Numbered from the stretch's first letter, positions 22,188 through 30,712 are shown. The stretch is DNA of 32,093 nt from Lachnospiraceae bacterium (GCA_009911175.1 QXWX01000078.1:1-32093), one strand, 5' to 3'. The notes: generated by a model from the sequence alone, not told the origin. Program-made: numbers and translations.

Positions 22188-24346
22188 GAGCGTTTTCTCC
22201 TTCCAATGGCTGCATCGTCGGGATTTTCTCCGGCGGTGCTGTCGTAATTAAATATTTTTAGGTAATCTTCCTCCACTTGTGCGGCGGATATACCATAGGT
22301 TGCCTGGCTCCTGGCACGAAGCTCAATAGCGTCCTGCAAGACTGGTGGCGGTGGTAAAGTTTGCCCCTGAATCCAGCCCGTATTCCTCCGGTTAGACTGG
22401 AATGAGGTATAGACACGGTAGCGTGGTAAACTCATAAAATCCTCCGCCGTAAGCTCCGGAGCCATTGCTGCCATATCCTTGGCATCTTTGCTATTTAGCC
22501 CGAACACTATCTTGTTTCTAGCATTAGCATCAATACCGGAGCGGATGTTGACTGGTAGCTGGTCGCGGTACTGGTGGGCTAGTGTTAGTCCTACGCCGAG
22601 TCCTCTTGCCTGAGCTAAAGCGTCCGATAAATCCGTAGGGAGGCTCAGGTAATCCTGTAGCTCATCAATATAAACCTCAATGATATGTCGCTTCTCCGCT
22701 GGGATATTGGCTCTGGATAAGGCAAGCGTCCAAGTCAAGCCGACAATTAAGCTCCCCAGCAATTTGGCAGTTTCCCCTCCCATCAAGCCTTTATTAAGGG
22801 GTACAAGCACAATCCGACGTTTATAGAATAAATCAGTTAGTGAGAACTTCGGTTTTGCTTGCCCGAGCACATTCCTTAGTCCTGGGCGGAGCAGGAACTG
22901 TCGGAGTTTATTTAGTACCGGGTCTGTCTGCTGTCGGCGCTCTGAGTCCTTTAATTCATCATATTGTAGCCAGAAAGGTTTAAGGGCAACTTTGTCTTTA
23001 ACTTGAGCCGTAATCCTCCGACGGAAGTTGCTGTCTGTTAGAAGTGGCGGAAGCCAGAGCAGTGTAGCGTCTTCAATTTCCACTAGTGTGAGCAGAGCTG
23101 CGTTGAGAATATCTGCAATTCTAACACCCCAGCTATCGCTCCATATCTCCTTCAACACGGACAGAATCGCATCGGCAATCAACGCCTTGTTGCCGTATTC
23201 CTTGAACGCCAGCGGGTTAAACCCACAAGGTGTTGGGCTGGAAGGGTCAATGATCACAACATCATCCATGCGTTCCTCTGGGATTCTGGCAAGGACATCA
23301 TTAACCAGGTCAGCTTTGGGGTCGAGTACCAGCACGCTTCTTCCGGCTTTGATATCCGCCAGAATTAGGTGTAACATCGCTGTGCTTTTCCCTGAGCCTG
23401 TAGGTCCGAGGCACACTGTATGCTCCAGTGAATCCTGTGGACTGATGCTGAGCTTTTTAGGGCTAATGGCATCCATTGACACCGCAAAGCTCCGATTGTT
23501 GTGTTTGTTGGTTGGGCTATAATACCAAGTAGGTGGCAAAGTTAGTTTTGGATGGAGCCCTGGTGTACCCGGCAGTTCTTCCTCCCCAGCTGGGAGTAGC
23601 AGAAAGTTAGCTAACTCCTTCACGGATAAGCTCAGTGGAAAATGCCATGGTACATGTGCGGTGTTGAGGTCATTTGGTTTAGCGGCTTCCTCACGTATCC
23701 TTACGCCTACTGATTCCAAAGTCCTAAACGCACTGAGGATACTGCGTAGGCGGAAAATGGCGTTTTCTCCTGCTACTCCAATTCGAACCACGGCTTGGAA
23801 AATCTGTTGCTCAGCTTTTTCTTTGACGGCTTTACGACTCTCAGCGGAGGCTTTCTGTACATCTCCTAGAATAATCTGCAGCCATGAGGCGTGTGGGTCA
23901 CCCAGGTTACTGGGTACCGGGGAAGGGGCATAAGCCCTCCCCAGTATAATTTGTATCACGGTTTCTGCATCCGTCTTGTTTTCTGTGATTGCTGCCAGCC
24001 CTGCCCGAATGACCGATTCCGTAATGTCAGTCTTGAGCGATAAAGCAGGGTGAGTGATTTTTAGCTGTCTAGCAACACTAATAGGCTTCCGGCTGTCGAT
24101 AGCAATATCATGACACTGGATATCGCCATGCGCTTTGATTGCTTCTTCTATACTTTTGATGTACTTATAATCAGCACCAAGCAGATAACTGACTTTCCCA
24201 TTAGAGCTACGGATTTCCCAAATCACGGAACCTCTGGGTGTAATAGTGGCAAGATGCGAGAGCAGTTCCCACACCGCTTTTATGTCGTATGGTCGATGCC
24301 AGACTACCTCCTTCCAGCAAATATTTTCTATTTGGTGTTTTCTCAT
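22184..24346 (-). CDS. VirD4/HerA-like ATPase (type IV coupling-protein-type)
   Basis: The 720-residue protein has an N-terminal domain of about 290 residues without membrane helices. A RecA-like motor follows, with Walker A GPTGSGKS (314–321), LVLDPKADLVNDVL after it, and Walker B VYIDELQD (558–565). ARGLGVGLTLAHQYRDQL is the sensor segment seen in TraG/VirD4 and HerA-type translocases. It probably pumps DNA during transfer of the element. Two small membrane proteins lie close by and could anchor it, as it has no helices of its own. The start at 24346 has AAGGAG nine bases before it; the ATG at 24388 has none. It overlaps the next gene by 4 bases. Confidence 0.87.
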   Translation of the reverse strand: MRKHQIENICWKEVVWHRPYDIKAVWELLSHLATITPRGSVIWEIRSSNGKVSYLLGADYKYIKSIEEAIKAHGDIQCHDIAIDSRKPISVARQLKITHPALSLKTDITESVIRAGLAAITENKTDAETVIQIILGRAYAPSPVPSNLGDPHASWLQIILGDVQKASAESRKAVKEKAEQQIFQAVVRIGVAGENAIFRLRSILSAFRTLESVGVRIREEAAKPNDLNTAHVPWHFPLSLSVKELANFLLLPAGEEELPGTPGLHPKLTLPPTWYYSPTNKHNNRSFAVSMDAISPKKLSISPQDSLEHTVCLGPTGSGKSTAMLHLILADIKAGRSVLVLDPKADLVNDVLARIPEERMDDVVIIDPSSPTPCGFNPLAFKEYGNKALIADAILSVLKEIWSDSWGVRIADILNAALLTLVEIEDATLLWLPPLLTDSNFRRRITAQVKDKVALKPFWLQYDELKDSERRQQTDPVLNKLRQFLLRPGLRNVLGQAKPKFSLTDLFYKRRIVLVPLNKGLMGGETAKLLGSLIVGLTWTLALSRANIPAEKRHIIEVYIDELQDYLSLPTDLSDALAQARGLGVGLTLAHQYRDQLPVNIRSGIDANARNKIVFGLNSKDAKDMAAMAPELTAEDFMSLPRYRVYTSFQSNRRNTGWIQGQTLPPPPVLQDAIELRARSQATYGISAAQVEEDYLKIFNYDSTAGENPDDAAIGRRKRS

Positions 24347-24371
24347 GAATGCCCACTCCTTCTTTCTTTTT

Positions 24372-24566
24372 CTACCATTGTCCGTCATGTTTGTACTTCC
24401 AGATGCGGTAAACGATTACGGCTGCGATAATGATAGCGGCAATAACAGCAAGCACTGGCCAGACTTCGAGAATCCACTCTACGGCTGTATGGATAAAGAA
24501 GGCGCTGAGCATCAGCATGAAAGTGGCTTCCACAATGCGGTCGATCCATTTCTTTGGCGGCTCCAA
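24372..24566 (-). CDS. Small membrane protein with two helices
   Basis: The 64-residue protein has two predicted membrane helices (about 12–32 and 35–53; VLAVIAAIIIAAVIVYRIW) and a short basic tail. It starts at TTG 24566, with GGAGG nine bases upstream inside the end of the methyltransferase gene. An overlapping ATG frame beginning at 24570 gives a non-hydrophobic product and is less convincing. The gene lies immediately before the VirD4/HerA-like ATPase (25 bases), so it may be the membrane partner of that ATPase. Confidence 0.68.
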   Translation of the reverse strand: MEPPKKWIDRIVEATFMLMLSAFFIHTAVEWILEVWPVLAVIAAIIIAAVIVYRIWKYKHDGQW

Positions 24567-24570
24567 ACAT

Positions 24571-25182
24571 CTACACCTCCTGTTCTATGTCTGCCTGGTT
24601 CACTTTATTGCTGTACTTCGGTACAGGATAGCCAGGGATAACAAGGTCGCTATCTATCTCATTACCCCAGCAATCCCAGCCAGGTTGCCTACGTCTTGCG
24701 AAGAGTTCGAGATACGGCGGGTGTGATAATCGTTCTATAACAGCAAATTGCTCCTCAGGCTTGTGACTATGGTCTTGCTGTGGGCAAAACATCCAATTGG
24801 GCTGCGCGTTAAACCGTACTGGTGCCTTGCCACGGGTCGCAAAAAGACACGTCTCACTGGCATTACGGATGTAATTTCCGAGAAGTAGCCGTGGTTTTAT
24901 CCAGTATAACGGGCTACGATAGGTAAAACCCCAAGCTTTAATCACATCGAGCCCCTCCTGGAGTAGTCCATTTGGAACCCATAAATATAGATGTGCGTTT
25001 TCTGCCGCTAAATCAGCTACGGGCATAGCTTTAATGCGATCTAGTGACATTAACTCATAGTGACTTTCTGCGCTACGGTTACTATACTTACCTCTTTGAT
25101 TTATGCTCCAAGGCGGATCTGCAAGTATGGTCTTATAACGCTTGATTGCTTTGTTTTCTGTTTGGTGATTACTTTTTTCCAT
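24571..25182 (-). CDS. MT-A70 family adenine methyltransferase
   Basis: The 203-residue protein has the MT-A70 signature ADPPW (D22-P-P-W) in YKTILADPPWSINQRG, followed by HYELMSLDRI, HLYLWVPNG and ELFARRRQPGWDCWGNE, in the order usual for prophage and element-borne N6-adenine methyltransferases. It would methylate adenine in DNA, probably to protect the element from host restriction or mark its own DNA. No restriction partner gene is visible. The start at 25182 follows AAAGGAAGAAT. It is near the start of the transfer operon, upstream of the membrane protein and ATPase. Confidence 0.9.
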   Translation of the reverse strand: MEKSNHQTENKAIKRYKTILADPPWSINQRGKYSNRSAESHYELMSLDRIKAMPVADLAAENAHLYLWVPNGLLQEGLDVIKAWGFTYRSPLYWIKPRLLLGNYIRNASETCLFATRGKAPVRFNAQPNWMFCPQQDHSHKPEEQFAVIERLSHPPYLELFARRRQPGWDCWGNEIDSDLVIPGYPVPKYSNKVNQADIEQEV

Positions 25183-25383
25183 ATATTCTTCCTTTCTTAT
25201 AGCCGGGTGTGGCTTTGGTGACATTTAACGACAAAACCGCACCAGAAAAAATTGTTAATGCTTATAGTTTTCCGAGCGATGCGACACCTGCTAACAGGGG
25301 TAAAGAGGCATTTTAAAGGTATCAAAAAACGATGTTGTCAAATAGTTAACAAAGTATTGATAAATCCGGCAATACTGCTTTTG

Positions 25384-25599
25384 TTACCGTCTATTAGCTT
25401 CTTGAAGCATTGCTCTATAAGCCGCAACACAGGAGCTTCTGATGTTGTTCTGAGCCTGGATAGTCCTCCGGTACATCATGATTTCTTTTAGGAGCTCATT
25501 GCGTTCCCAGATAAAATAATGGATGAACAACCCAGCAAACACCCCACAAATAACAGTCAAAATAATAACAGCCAATTTCAGTTCCATAATAGTCATCAT
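25384..25599 (-). CDS. Small single-helix membrane protein
   Basis: The 71-residue protein has one hydrophobic helix near the N-terminus (about 7–29; LAVIILTVICGVFAGLFIHYF), then a charged helical tail (ERNELLKEIMMYRRTIQAQN). It would sit in the membrane with the tail in the cytoplasm. AAAGGTG precedes the ATG at 25599; in-frame codons further upstream have no site. Its position in the transfer operon suggests an accessory role, but no family was recognised. The 200-base gap to the methyltransferase holds nothing clear. Confidence 0.68.
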   Translation of the reverse strand: MMTIMELKLAVIILTVICGVFAGLFIHYFIWERNELLKEIMMYRRTIQAQNNIRSSCVAAYRAMLQEANRR

Positions 25600-25703
25600 A
25601 GTGTTCACCTTTCTTTCCGCTACAGTCTTCTGGCGCAAATTGCTTTTGAACCAAAAGACTGTGGCTAAGTATTGTGTTTAGTGGTATTTAGTCGTAAAAA
25701 GAG

Positions 25704-26015
25704 TTACTGTTGTCCTATTTGCTGCAGAGTCCGCATCGTATAGGCATCTACAATAGCCTTGCACCTTCCGGCTGCCCAGGGAGCTTGGCTTACAATCTCA
25801 CCCTCCAGTACGGAGAGGGCGGCGGTACAGTCAAGGGCGGTTTTTGTTACTGCTGAGCGGCAGCAAACTTCGGTTGCTTCTAATCTGGCGTGATTGATGA
25901 GGGCGCGTGACTGTCGGTTAGTTGATAAAGACATAATCCCAAAGTTACTGCCGATTGGCGTGTTGATAACGTCTCCGGTGAGAATTTCTTGTCCTGCTGT
26001 GTTGAAGTTGGTCAT
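25704..26015 (-). CDS. Unknown 103-residue protein, first gene of the transfer operon
   Basis: The 103-residue protein shows no membrane segment and no recognised motif. It has three cysteines (CCRSAVTKTALDC and GRC) and is rich in Ala and Thr. It starts at an ATG with AAGGAGGACTCTATC before it. It is the first gene after the 51-bp shared element at 26159–26209, so it opens a minus-strand run of about 16 genes ending at the terminator near 14.1 kb. Its position would suit an early regulator or accessory protein, but nothing in the sequence proves a role. Confidence 0.7.
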   Translation of the reverse strand: MTNFNTAGQEILTGDVINTPIGSNFGIMSLSTNRQSRALINHARLEATEVCCRSAVTKTALDCTAALSVLEGEIVSQAPWAAGRCKAIVDAYTMRTLQQIGQQ

Positions 26016-26158
26016 GATAGAGTCCTCCTTGCTTTGATGTTGGTAGGTTAGTGAGTTACATGATGATTCTGATAGTGATAGGTTGTAAGCGCGTTGGGGT
26101 CACCTCCCTGCCGTGTTAAATTTACAGATTTTGAATGGTAAATACCAAAACCTATATG

Positions 26159-26209
26159 TACTAGTCATCGAGGACAGGGATTTTTTAACTTTTGGACAGA
26201 AAAAATTAA
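26159..26209 (-). promoter_or_regulatory. Shared 51-bp upstream element, copy 1
   Basis: Read on the minus strand, the 51 bases match 31456–31506 at 47 positions, and both copies point towards a gene (start 144 bases away here). The two conserved TCTGTCC and CTGTCC/TTGTTC blocks are about 20 bases apart, and the end is ATGACTAGTA. It is probably the promoter or operator region of the transfer operon. The rest of the 335-base gap (26016–26350) holds the operon's leader and the terminator at 26279. Confidence 0.75.
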
Positions 26210-26273
26210 AGAATTTTTTTGGTTGGATATAAAAAGGACATAAAGATAAGGAAAAATAGGATGATAGGATAAA

Positions 26274-26306
26274 TTAAAAAAGAGACACCGCAAGGGGCGT
26301 CTCTTA
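26274..26306 (-). terminator. Terminator after the surface-protein gene
   Basis: On the minus strand AAGAGACGCC and GGTGTCTCTT form a stem (one mismatch/bulge) followed by TTTTTTAATTT. It lies 45 bases after the stop of the surface-protein gene and ends the three-gene set. Confidence 0.85.
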
Positions 26307-26350
26307 AAAATCAAATAAATTGAGATTGTAATTATTTTCAGAACTTTGTA

Positions 26351-27673
26351 TTAAGATTGACCTTTATTTTTTTGTTTGCGTGACTTATTAAATAAATAAA
26401 CAGAAAGCACCAAGCAAACTAATCCTAAAATAAAATAGATGATAATACATACTTTATTTTTCCATCCCAGTTTCTGAATCGTAACGTTTGCAAAATCTTG
26501 TAAAACCATCTCGCTCCCAGTGCCATAATTTACAGTACCTTTAGCCCAATTTACTAACGTATTAGATCCGTCAGTTAAGTTCTCGTCAACAATCTTAGCA
26601 CGAAAACGCACATAAGCGTTAGCGCCTGGGCCATAATTACCAATATTAACACCAGTTGTTGTAATGGTATCATCGTCATTAGTATATCCATCCATGCTAG
26701 CATTCCATAGACGAGTGGAACCTTCGACATATTCTAAGTTTGCTGGTAAACTGTCCCGAATCATTACATTGTATTGATTTTGCTCGCTAGTGTTGGTATA
26801 GAAAATCTGATATTCTACCTCATCACCAATTTTGGCGTCCAGATTGTCGCGCCAATTATAACCAGTAGTACCAGCGATACGCACAGTTTTGTTTAGAGTA
26901 AAACTCGATGGATCATAAACAGTTTTTACTTTGATTGAGACATAGTTGTCAAAATCGTAACAACCAGGGACTTTACCATCTAATGCATCAAAACCAATCA
27001 ACGTACCGCCAGATTTAGCTTTCACGATATCGTCGCTTAATGGATAACCTGAGCGACCAACATAACCTTCTGGTTTGTTTGGGTTATTTTTACTAGCGAT
27101 GCCTTTGTTCTCCAGTAGGGCAGAGCCATAAACATATTCAAAGTGGAATTTACGACCATCTTTACTAGTGAAACGTACATCGTCATAGTACTCAGTTGGA
27201 GTAGCGTTAGATGAGCTAACAATACCGTGAATACTTAATTTATCAGCAGAGCCCTGGTCAAGACTAAACGCGACCTTAGTATTTTCGGCTACACCCTTAC
27301 CATCCTGTCTCCAAGTTTGGTGATTAATGTCGCCGCTAAGATTACTGTTGTTGTGGGCATACAAGCGGACAACATAAGTTTGACCATCTTCAGCAACGAT
27401 GTCGTCTAGCCACTTGTTGTCTGGGCCAAGATCATTGCCGTCGTCAACTCGGGCGCCAGTGAAGTTAAATTCATGACCAATTGCACCATCACTGATAGAA
27501 TTAAAAGTAATGGTGTTGCCAAGTTTGCCACTATTGATATCTTCGTTGGTGTATTCATCGCGAATTTTATCACCGTTATTGCCATAAGCGAAAACGACCA
27601 TTGAGCTAAATGTTACATCAACAATAATAATTGTATAGACTGCTATAAATAGTGATCTTATAGCTCTTCTCAA
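26351..27673 (-). CDS. Membrane-anchored surface protein with DUF11-like domain
   Basis: The 440-residue protein has an N-terminal hydrophobic signal or anchor (about 7–30) and a C-terminal membrane helix (about 407–428; IIIYFILGLVCLVLSVYLF) with a basic tail, but no LPXTG motif. Between them lies an extracellular part: an N-terminal beta-rich domain (about 45–240; VVRLYAHNNS, LSIHGIVSSSNATP) and a DUF11-like repeat (about 250–395; VEYQIFYTNTSEQNQYNVMI, GANAYVRFRAKI). It starts at TTG 27673, with GGAGG nine bases before it. Similar proteins occur on mobile elements of Clostridia and in Saccharibacteria. It probably acts in cell contact, for example mating-pair adhesion; this is inferred from domain type and context. 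Confidence 0.82.
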   Translation of the reverse strand: MRRAIRSLFIAVYTIIIVDVTFSSMVVFAYGNNGDKIRDEYTNEDINSGKLGNTITFNSISDGAIGHEFNFTGARVDDGNDLGPDNKWLDDIVAEDGQTYVVRLYAHNNSNLSGDINHQTWRQDGKGVAENTKVAFSLDQGSADKLSIHGIVSSSNATPTEYYDDVRFTSKDGRKFHFEYVYGSALLENKGIASKNNPNKPEGYVGRSGYPLSDDIVKAKSGGTLIGFDALDGKVPGCYDFDNYVSIKVKTVYDPSSFTLNKTVRIAGTTGYNWRDNLDAKIGDEVEYQIFYTNTSEQNQYNVMIRDSLPANLEYVEGSTRLWNASMDGYTNDDDTITTTGVNIGNYGPGANAYVRFRAKIVDENLTDGSNTLVNWAKGTVNYGTGSEMVLQDFANVTIQKLGWKNKVCIIIYFILGLVCLVLSVYLFNKSRKQKNKGQS

Positions 27674-27710
27674 AGTATGATACCTCCATATTAATATTTA
27701 TTTTTAGAAA

Positions 27711-29447
27711 TTAGTCTACTTTTTCTGAATTCGACCATTTTGGTAATTGCGGCTCATCACTTTCTAGATATTTGGGCAAATCATAATTATTAAGCTCTTC
27801 CTTAAGTGGATCCAAATTATCTGTCGAATTTATAAATACTACACGCATCATAAACATAAAATACAAAAATGCTAAAAACGCAAGGAATGCAAGAAATGCA
27901 TAAAATATACAACGTTCTTGTAATGACGTAGCAAGTTCTCTTTTAAACTTTTTCCGAAAAGAACTTGGTCTTGGTAGTAACAAAAAATTTTCTTTTTTGT
28001 CAAAAACATTTGAATCATTAAACTCTTTTATGATTGAGTTAATAAAATTTAATTTCCCATTATTCTTATGTATCCCATCTGTCAGCTTGTTTGTAAGATT
28101 TCCTAGTATATCCTCATATTTCTCAACTAAAATTTTATGAATACAACAATTAACTAAATCCTTGATAAAGTAAGAAATATAATTATGAGTACACTTATAA
28201 TACTTCTTTTCTCGACTATCTATATCACTACATACTTCATCTTCAAAACCTCGTAAAAGTCCATACATCGCAAGCAAAAATTCAGCCTCGTCTTGAGTTC
28301 TACAATATCGCTGAATTATCTTAATTATGTACAATTTACAGAAATTGCGATGCTGGCTAAAGGCAATTTCCGTAGGTATATAATCCAGCTTCTCTACAAT
28401 AGTCTCAAAATAAGTATTATCTGAACGTAATTTAAAGAACATATCGTAAAGCTCATCAGCTAAGACCGGAGGCAGCTCTGAATTATTAGTTTCAGAATCC
28501 TCAAAATCTTCTTCAATGGTTATGTTTTCTGGGCTTTCTTCTGATAGCGTATCGGGGTTTTCTTTTTCTGCATTGATATTGTCATCGTTTAATGAGCTAG
28601 ATGCAGACGCTGATTTCTCATCGCTCGATATATCTGAGACCCCTTCACCTTCGCTACATATTTCATCTTTGTCAATTTTTTCGTTGTCCTTTATCTCGTG
28701 CTCAACTTGTTGTGATTCTTGATCTTTTTCTTCATCAAAATCTCCTACGTTTATGTTATCATCTTGGGATGTACTTATAACAATTTTTTTCCCTTTATTA
28801 CTATTATCTATTTTCAGGGCATTTAAATTTTTAGCAAATGGATTTTTTTCTAAAGAATACTCTGGTTCAGGCAATTTAATTCTATCTTCACCATTTTCTC
28901 CTTTTTCACGAGGTATTTTAGTCCCCGCTTGAAAGAATTCCAGACATCTCTTTTTATTCTGAGATAATTTAGTCAATTCGCGAGAAAGACCCTTTATGCA
29001 CCGTTCAACAGCTTTTTCTAGTGATTGCTTTGGATTTTTAATTTGAGGATCAAGCAGTTTATATATTTTCGCATTGTTTTTAATGTATTCGTCAATTCGT
29101 GTTGCATTATTAGCTCGAACATTTATGTTATTTTCTCCTGTATGGTAGTATCCTTTTAGTAGTCCGCATGCCAATAGCCAAGCATCCCTTTTTCTTACAT
29201 TCTCACTCCATTTTTTTTCGCTTTTGATTTTTATGGGAGTATATTCGCAAATTATCACAATCAAAAAAGCTTCAAATGACAATAAATCATCTCTATGTTC
29301 ATGTAATCCAATTTTATCGCATACCTTTGGAGATGTCTCTTCGAAGATATGTCCGTCTGACGGAAAACATAAATTTTTTATCAAAATTTCTAAATCCTCT
29401 AAATCCTTTAAATTTAAAGCTACCGTAGTAGATGTAGAGTCCCCCAT
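27711..29447 (-). CDS. Unknown membrane protein with two similar helical domains
   Basis: The 578-residue protein has a helical N-terminal domain (about 15–175). A long acidic, disordered linker rich in Asp, Glu and Ser (about 225–325) follows, then a second helical domain (about 328–475) and one membrane helix (about 513–537; YAFLAFLAFLAFLYFMFMM). The two domains share a motif: DAWLLACGLLKGYY (88–101) and AEFLLAMYGLLRGFE (388–402), which suggests internal duplication. No family was recognised. The start at 29447 has GGAG twelve bases upstream. It lies 38 bases before the surface-protein gene and is probably made with it, perhaps as its cytoplasmic or membrane partner. Confidence 0.78.
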   Translation of the reverse strand: MGDSTSTTVALNLKDLEDLEILIKNLCFPSDGHIFEETSPKVCDKIGLHEHRDDLLSFEAFLIVIICEYTPIKIKSEKKWSENVRKRDAWLLACGLLKGYYHTGENNINVRANNATRIDEYIKNNAKIYKLLDPQIKNPKQSLEKAVERCIKGLSRELTKLSQNKKRCLEFFQAGTKIPREKGENGEDRIKLPEPEYSLEKNPFAKNLNALKIDNSNKGKKIVISTSQDDNINVGDFDEEKDQESQQVEHEIKDNEKIDKDEICSEGEGVSDISSDEKSASASSSLNDDNINAEKENPDTLSEESPENITIEEDFEDSETNNSELPPVLADELYDMFFKLRSDNTYFETIVEKLDYIPTEIAFSQHRNFCKLYIIKIIQRYCRTQDEAEFLLAMYGLLRGFEDEVCSDIDSREKKYYKCTHNYISYFIKDLVNCCIHKILVEKYEDILGNLTNKLTDGIHKNNGKLNFINSIIKEFNDSNVFDKKENFLLLPRPSSFRKKFKRELATSLQERCIFYAFLAFLAFLAFLYFMFMMRVVFINSTDNLDPLKEELNNYDLPKYLESDEPQLPKWSNSEKVD

Positions 29448-29517
29448 TGATCTGCCACTCTCCTAAAATTCGAATCGTATAAATATTTTATAATAATTAT
29501 TATAAATTCGCAAGAAA

Positions 29518-29544
29518 AAGAGCCGCATTTTAATAGCGACCCTT
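29518..29544 (-). terminator. Possible terminator after the 208-residue gene
   Basis: On the minus strand AAGGGTCGC and GCGGCTCTT pair (two G-U pairs in RNA) around a 9-base loop and are followed by TTTTTCTTGCG. It lies ten bases after the stop of the upstream gene and about 70 bases before the next start. It would allow partial uncoupling of the first gene from the two below it. Confidence 0.65.
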
Positions 29545-29553
29545 TCTTTCTGT

Positions 29554-30180
29554 TTAATACTTTACGATATGACATGGATATCCAAACATATCATTAGGCT
29601 CTTCGCTTTCATCAAACCAGGTTTTGCAAATTTTTCGTTTGCCGAGATATTCAGTAACTATAGCCTTACAAGTTCTAGCGGATGTTGCTTCCATATTTGC
29701 GTATGCTATTTCTGCCTCATAACGTCGAGCGGGAAGGTCATCTGCATAATTAACCACAAATTCCATTTTGAGATATTCTACACTCCTACACGATATACGC
29801 ACTTGTTCATAGTTATTTTGAATATCTGCTTCTGATGAATAAGATTTAGGTATCTCGTTGATATAATAGAGGAAACACCCATTAAACGAAAAATTCGCAC
29901 CAATTAATCGCCATCCAAGTAATACATCATGAACTAGGTGAGATAGACTTTCTTCAAACTCCACTGGACGACAATTTTCATCCATTGTGCAGACACTAAA
30001 TATGTTTGCATCGGAGTATTGTCTGTAAGTAGAATCTTTCACATCTAATATCCTCATTTTCATTGGAGGATTGCTCAACGTCTCTTGTGTGATTTCCTCA
30101 GCCCTATCATTATCAGCATTTGAAATGTTTATAAGTTCATTTTCATCTTGTGAATAGACCAGATATTCTATCCTTGCCAT
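29554..30180 (-). CDS. Unknown 208-residue protein
   Basis: The protein has no signal peptide, membrane helix or recognised domain. It is acidic, mixed alpha/beta in pattern, with a conserved-looking centre (VHDVLLGWRLIGANFSFNGCFLYY) and YRQYSDANIFSVCTMDENCR. It starts at an ATG after AAGGGGG. It is the first gene under a strong minus-strand promoter with a palindromic operator, and its ribosome site can be buried in an upstream hairpin, so it is tightly controlled. The products below it are a duplicated membrane protein and a surface protein. The function is unknown. Confidence 0.72.
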   Translation of the reverse strand: MARIEYLVYSQDENELINISNADNDRAEEITQETLSNPPMKMRILDVKDSTYRQYSDANIFSVCTMDENCRPVEFEESLSHLVHDVLLGWRLIGANFSFNGCFLYYINEIPKSYSSEADIQNNYEQVRISCRSVEYLKMEFVVNYADDLPARRYEAEIAYANMEATSARTCKAIVTEYLGKRKICKTWFDESEEPNDMFGYPCHIVKY

Positions 30181-30189
30181 TTTTGCGTA

Positions 30190-30268
30190 CCCCCTTATAT
30201 TGAAATAAAGATTATTGCAACATCGCTCATTCTCACGAGAAAAAGCGAATTATGCAATAATCCGGGGG
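30190..30268 (-). promoter_or_regulatory. Leader hairpin that can hide the ribosome binding site
   Basis: In the minus-strand transcript GATTATTGCA and TGCAATAATC (10 bp, perfect; genomic 30253–30262 and 30210–30219) form a stem. CCCCC just before it (from 30264–30268) can pair with the GGGGG of the ribosome binding site (from 30190–30194) of the gene at 30180. A small inner palindrome TTCTCGTGAGAA lies in the loop. This arrangement could block translation until opened. Confidence 0.55.
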
Positions 30269-30294
30269 ACAAACAGAGTAATAATGAATTAACG

Positions 30295-30328
30295 TTCTAC
30301 ATAGTTAGTTATAACTAACTATGTAGAA
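30295..30328. promoter_or_regulatory. 34-bp perfect palindromic operator
   Basis: TTCTACATAGTTAGTTA is followed at once by its exact reverse complement. It begins three bases after the -10 hexamer of the minus-strand promoter, so it covers the expected transcription start, the usual place of a repressor operator. The repressor is not identified. Confidence 0.85.
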
Positions 30329-30330
30329 TC

Positions 30331-30359
30331 AGTATAGCACACTTGGTGTTTTTTGTCAA
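30331..30359 (-). promoter_or_regulatory. Strong sigma-A-type promoter of the 30180 gene set
   Basis: TTGACA (30354–30359), a 17-base spacer and TATACT (30331–30336) make a near-consensus promoter pointing to the gene at 30180. Transcription would start near 30324, inside the palindrome. Confidence 0.88.
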
Positions 30360-30383
30360 TAGAAAAGATGGAAAAATAGCTTT

Positions 30384-30481
30384 CCGACAAGAAAAAGACA
30401 GAATTTATATCTCTGATAACGTGCCGACGTGGAAAAGACAGTCTAAATCATGTCGAAATCACGTCTCCGCCTTTTGACATG
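30384..30481. repeat. Direct and inverted repeats between the divergent transcription units
   Basis: CCGACAAGAAAAAGACAG (30384–30401) and CCGACGTGGAAAAGACAG (30424–30441) are 40 bases apart and match at 15 of 18 positions. GACGTG/CACGTC (30426–30431, 30460–30465) and CATGTC/GACATG (30449–30454, 30476–30481) are inverted pairs. The gap from 30181 to 30851 has no gene; this part could bind an initiator or a regulator. Confidence 0.45.
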
Positions 30482-30639
30482 CTACTATAATCTCATAAGC
30501 GCTTAGACAATAAAAATATGAAAAGTGAGGTGAATTTCATACAGCGATATTAAAGGGTTTATACACTGATGTACATCGATAGTAGATGGCAAAAATAAAC
30601 TTGTCTTTTACTATATATTCTTCTCTAGAGAACACGCGC

Positions 30640-30691
30640 GATTTTACAGGGTGAAGTGAAGTTGCCTTCACGTTCAAAATCGGTGTATCTA
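30640..30691 (+). promoter_or_regulatory. Candidate promoter with overlapping inverted repeat
   Basis: TTGCCT (30662–30667) and TATCTA (30686–30691) are 18 bases apart and would start a transcript near 30698, just before the structured leader. Over the -35 lie GATTTT/AAAATC (30640–30645, 30676–30681) and GTGAAG/CTTCAC (30651–30656, 30666–30671), which form a two-part palindrome and may be an operator. Confidence 0.45.
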
Positions 30692-30712
30692 ATGATTAAG
30701 ATTCAATATTAA

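Noticed and set aside
24385..24570. Alternative 61-residue ATG frame over the small membrane protein gene
   Set aside because: Its product has no hydrophobic or family-like pattern, while the TTG frame gives two clean membrane helices and a well-placed ribosome site.
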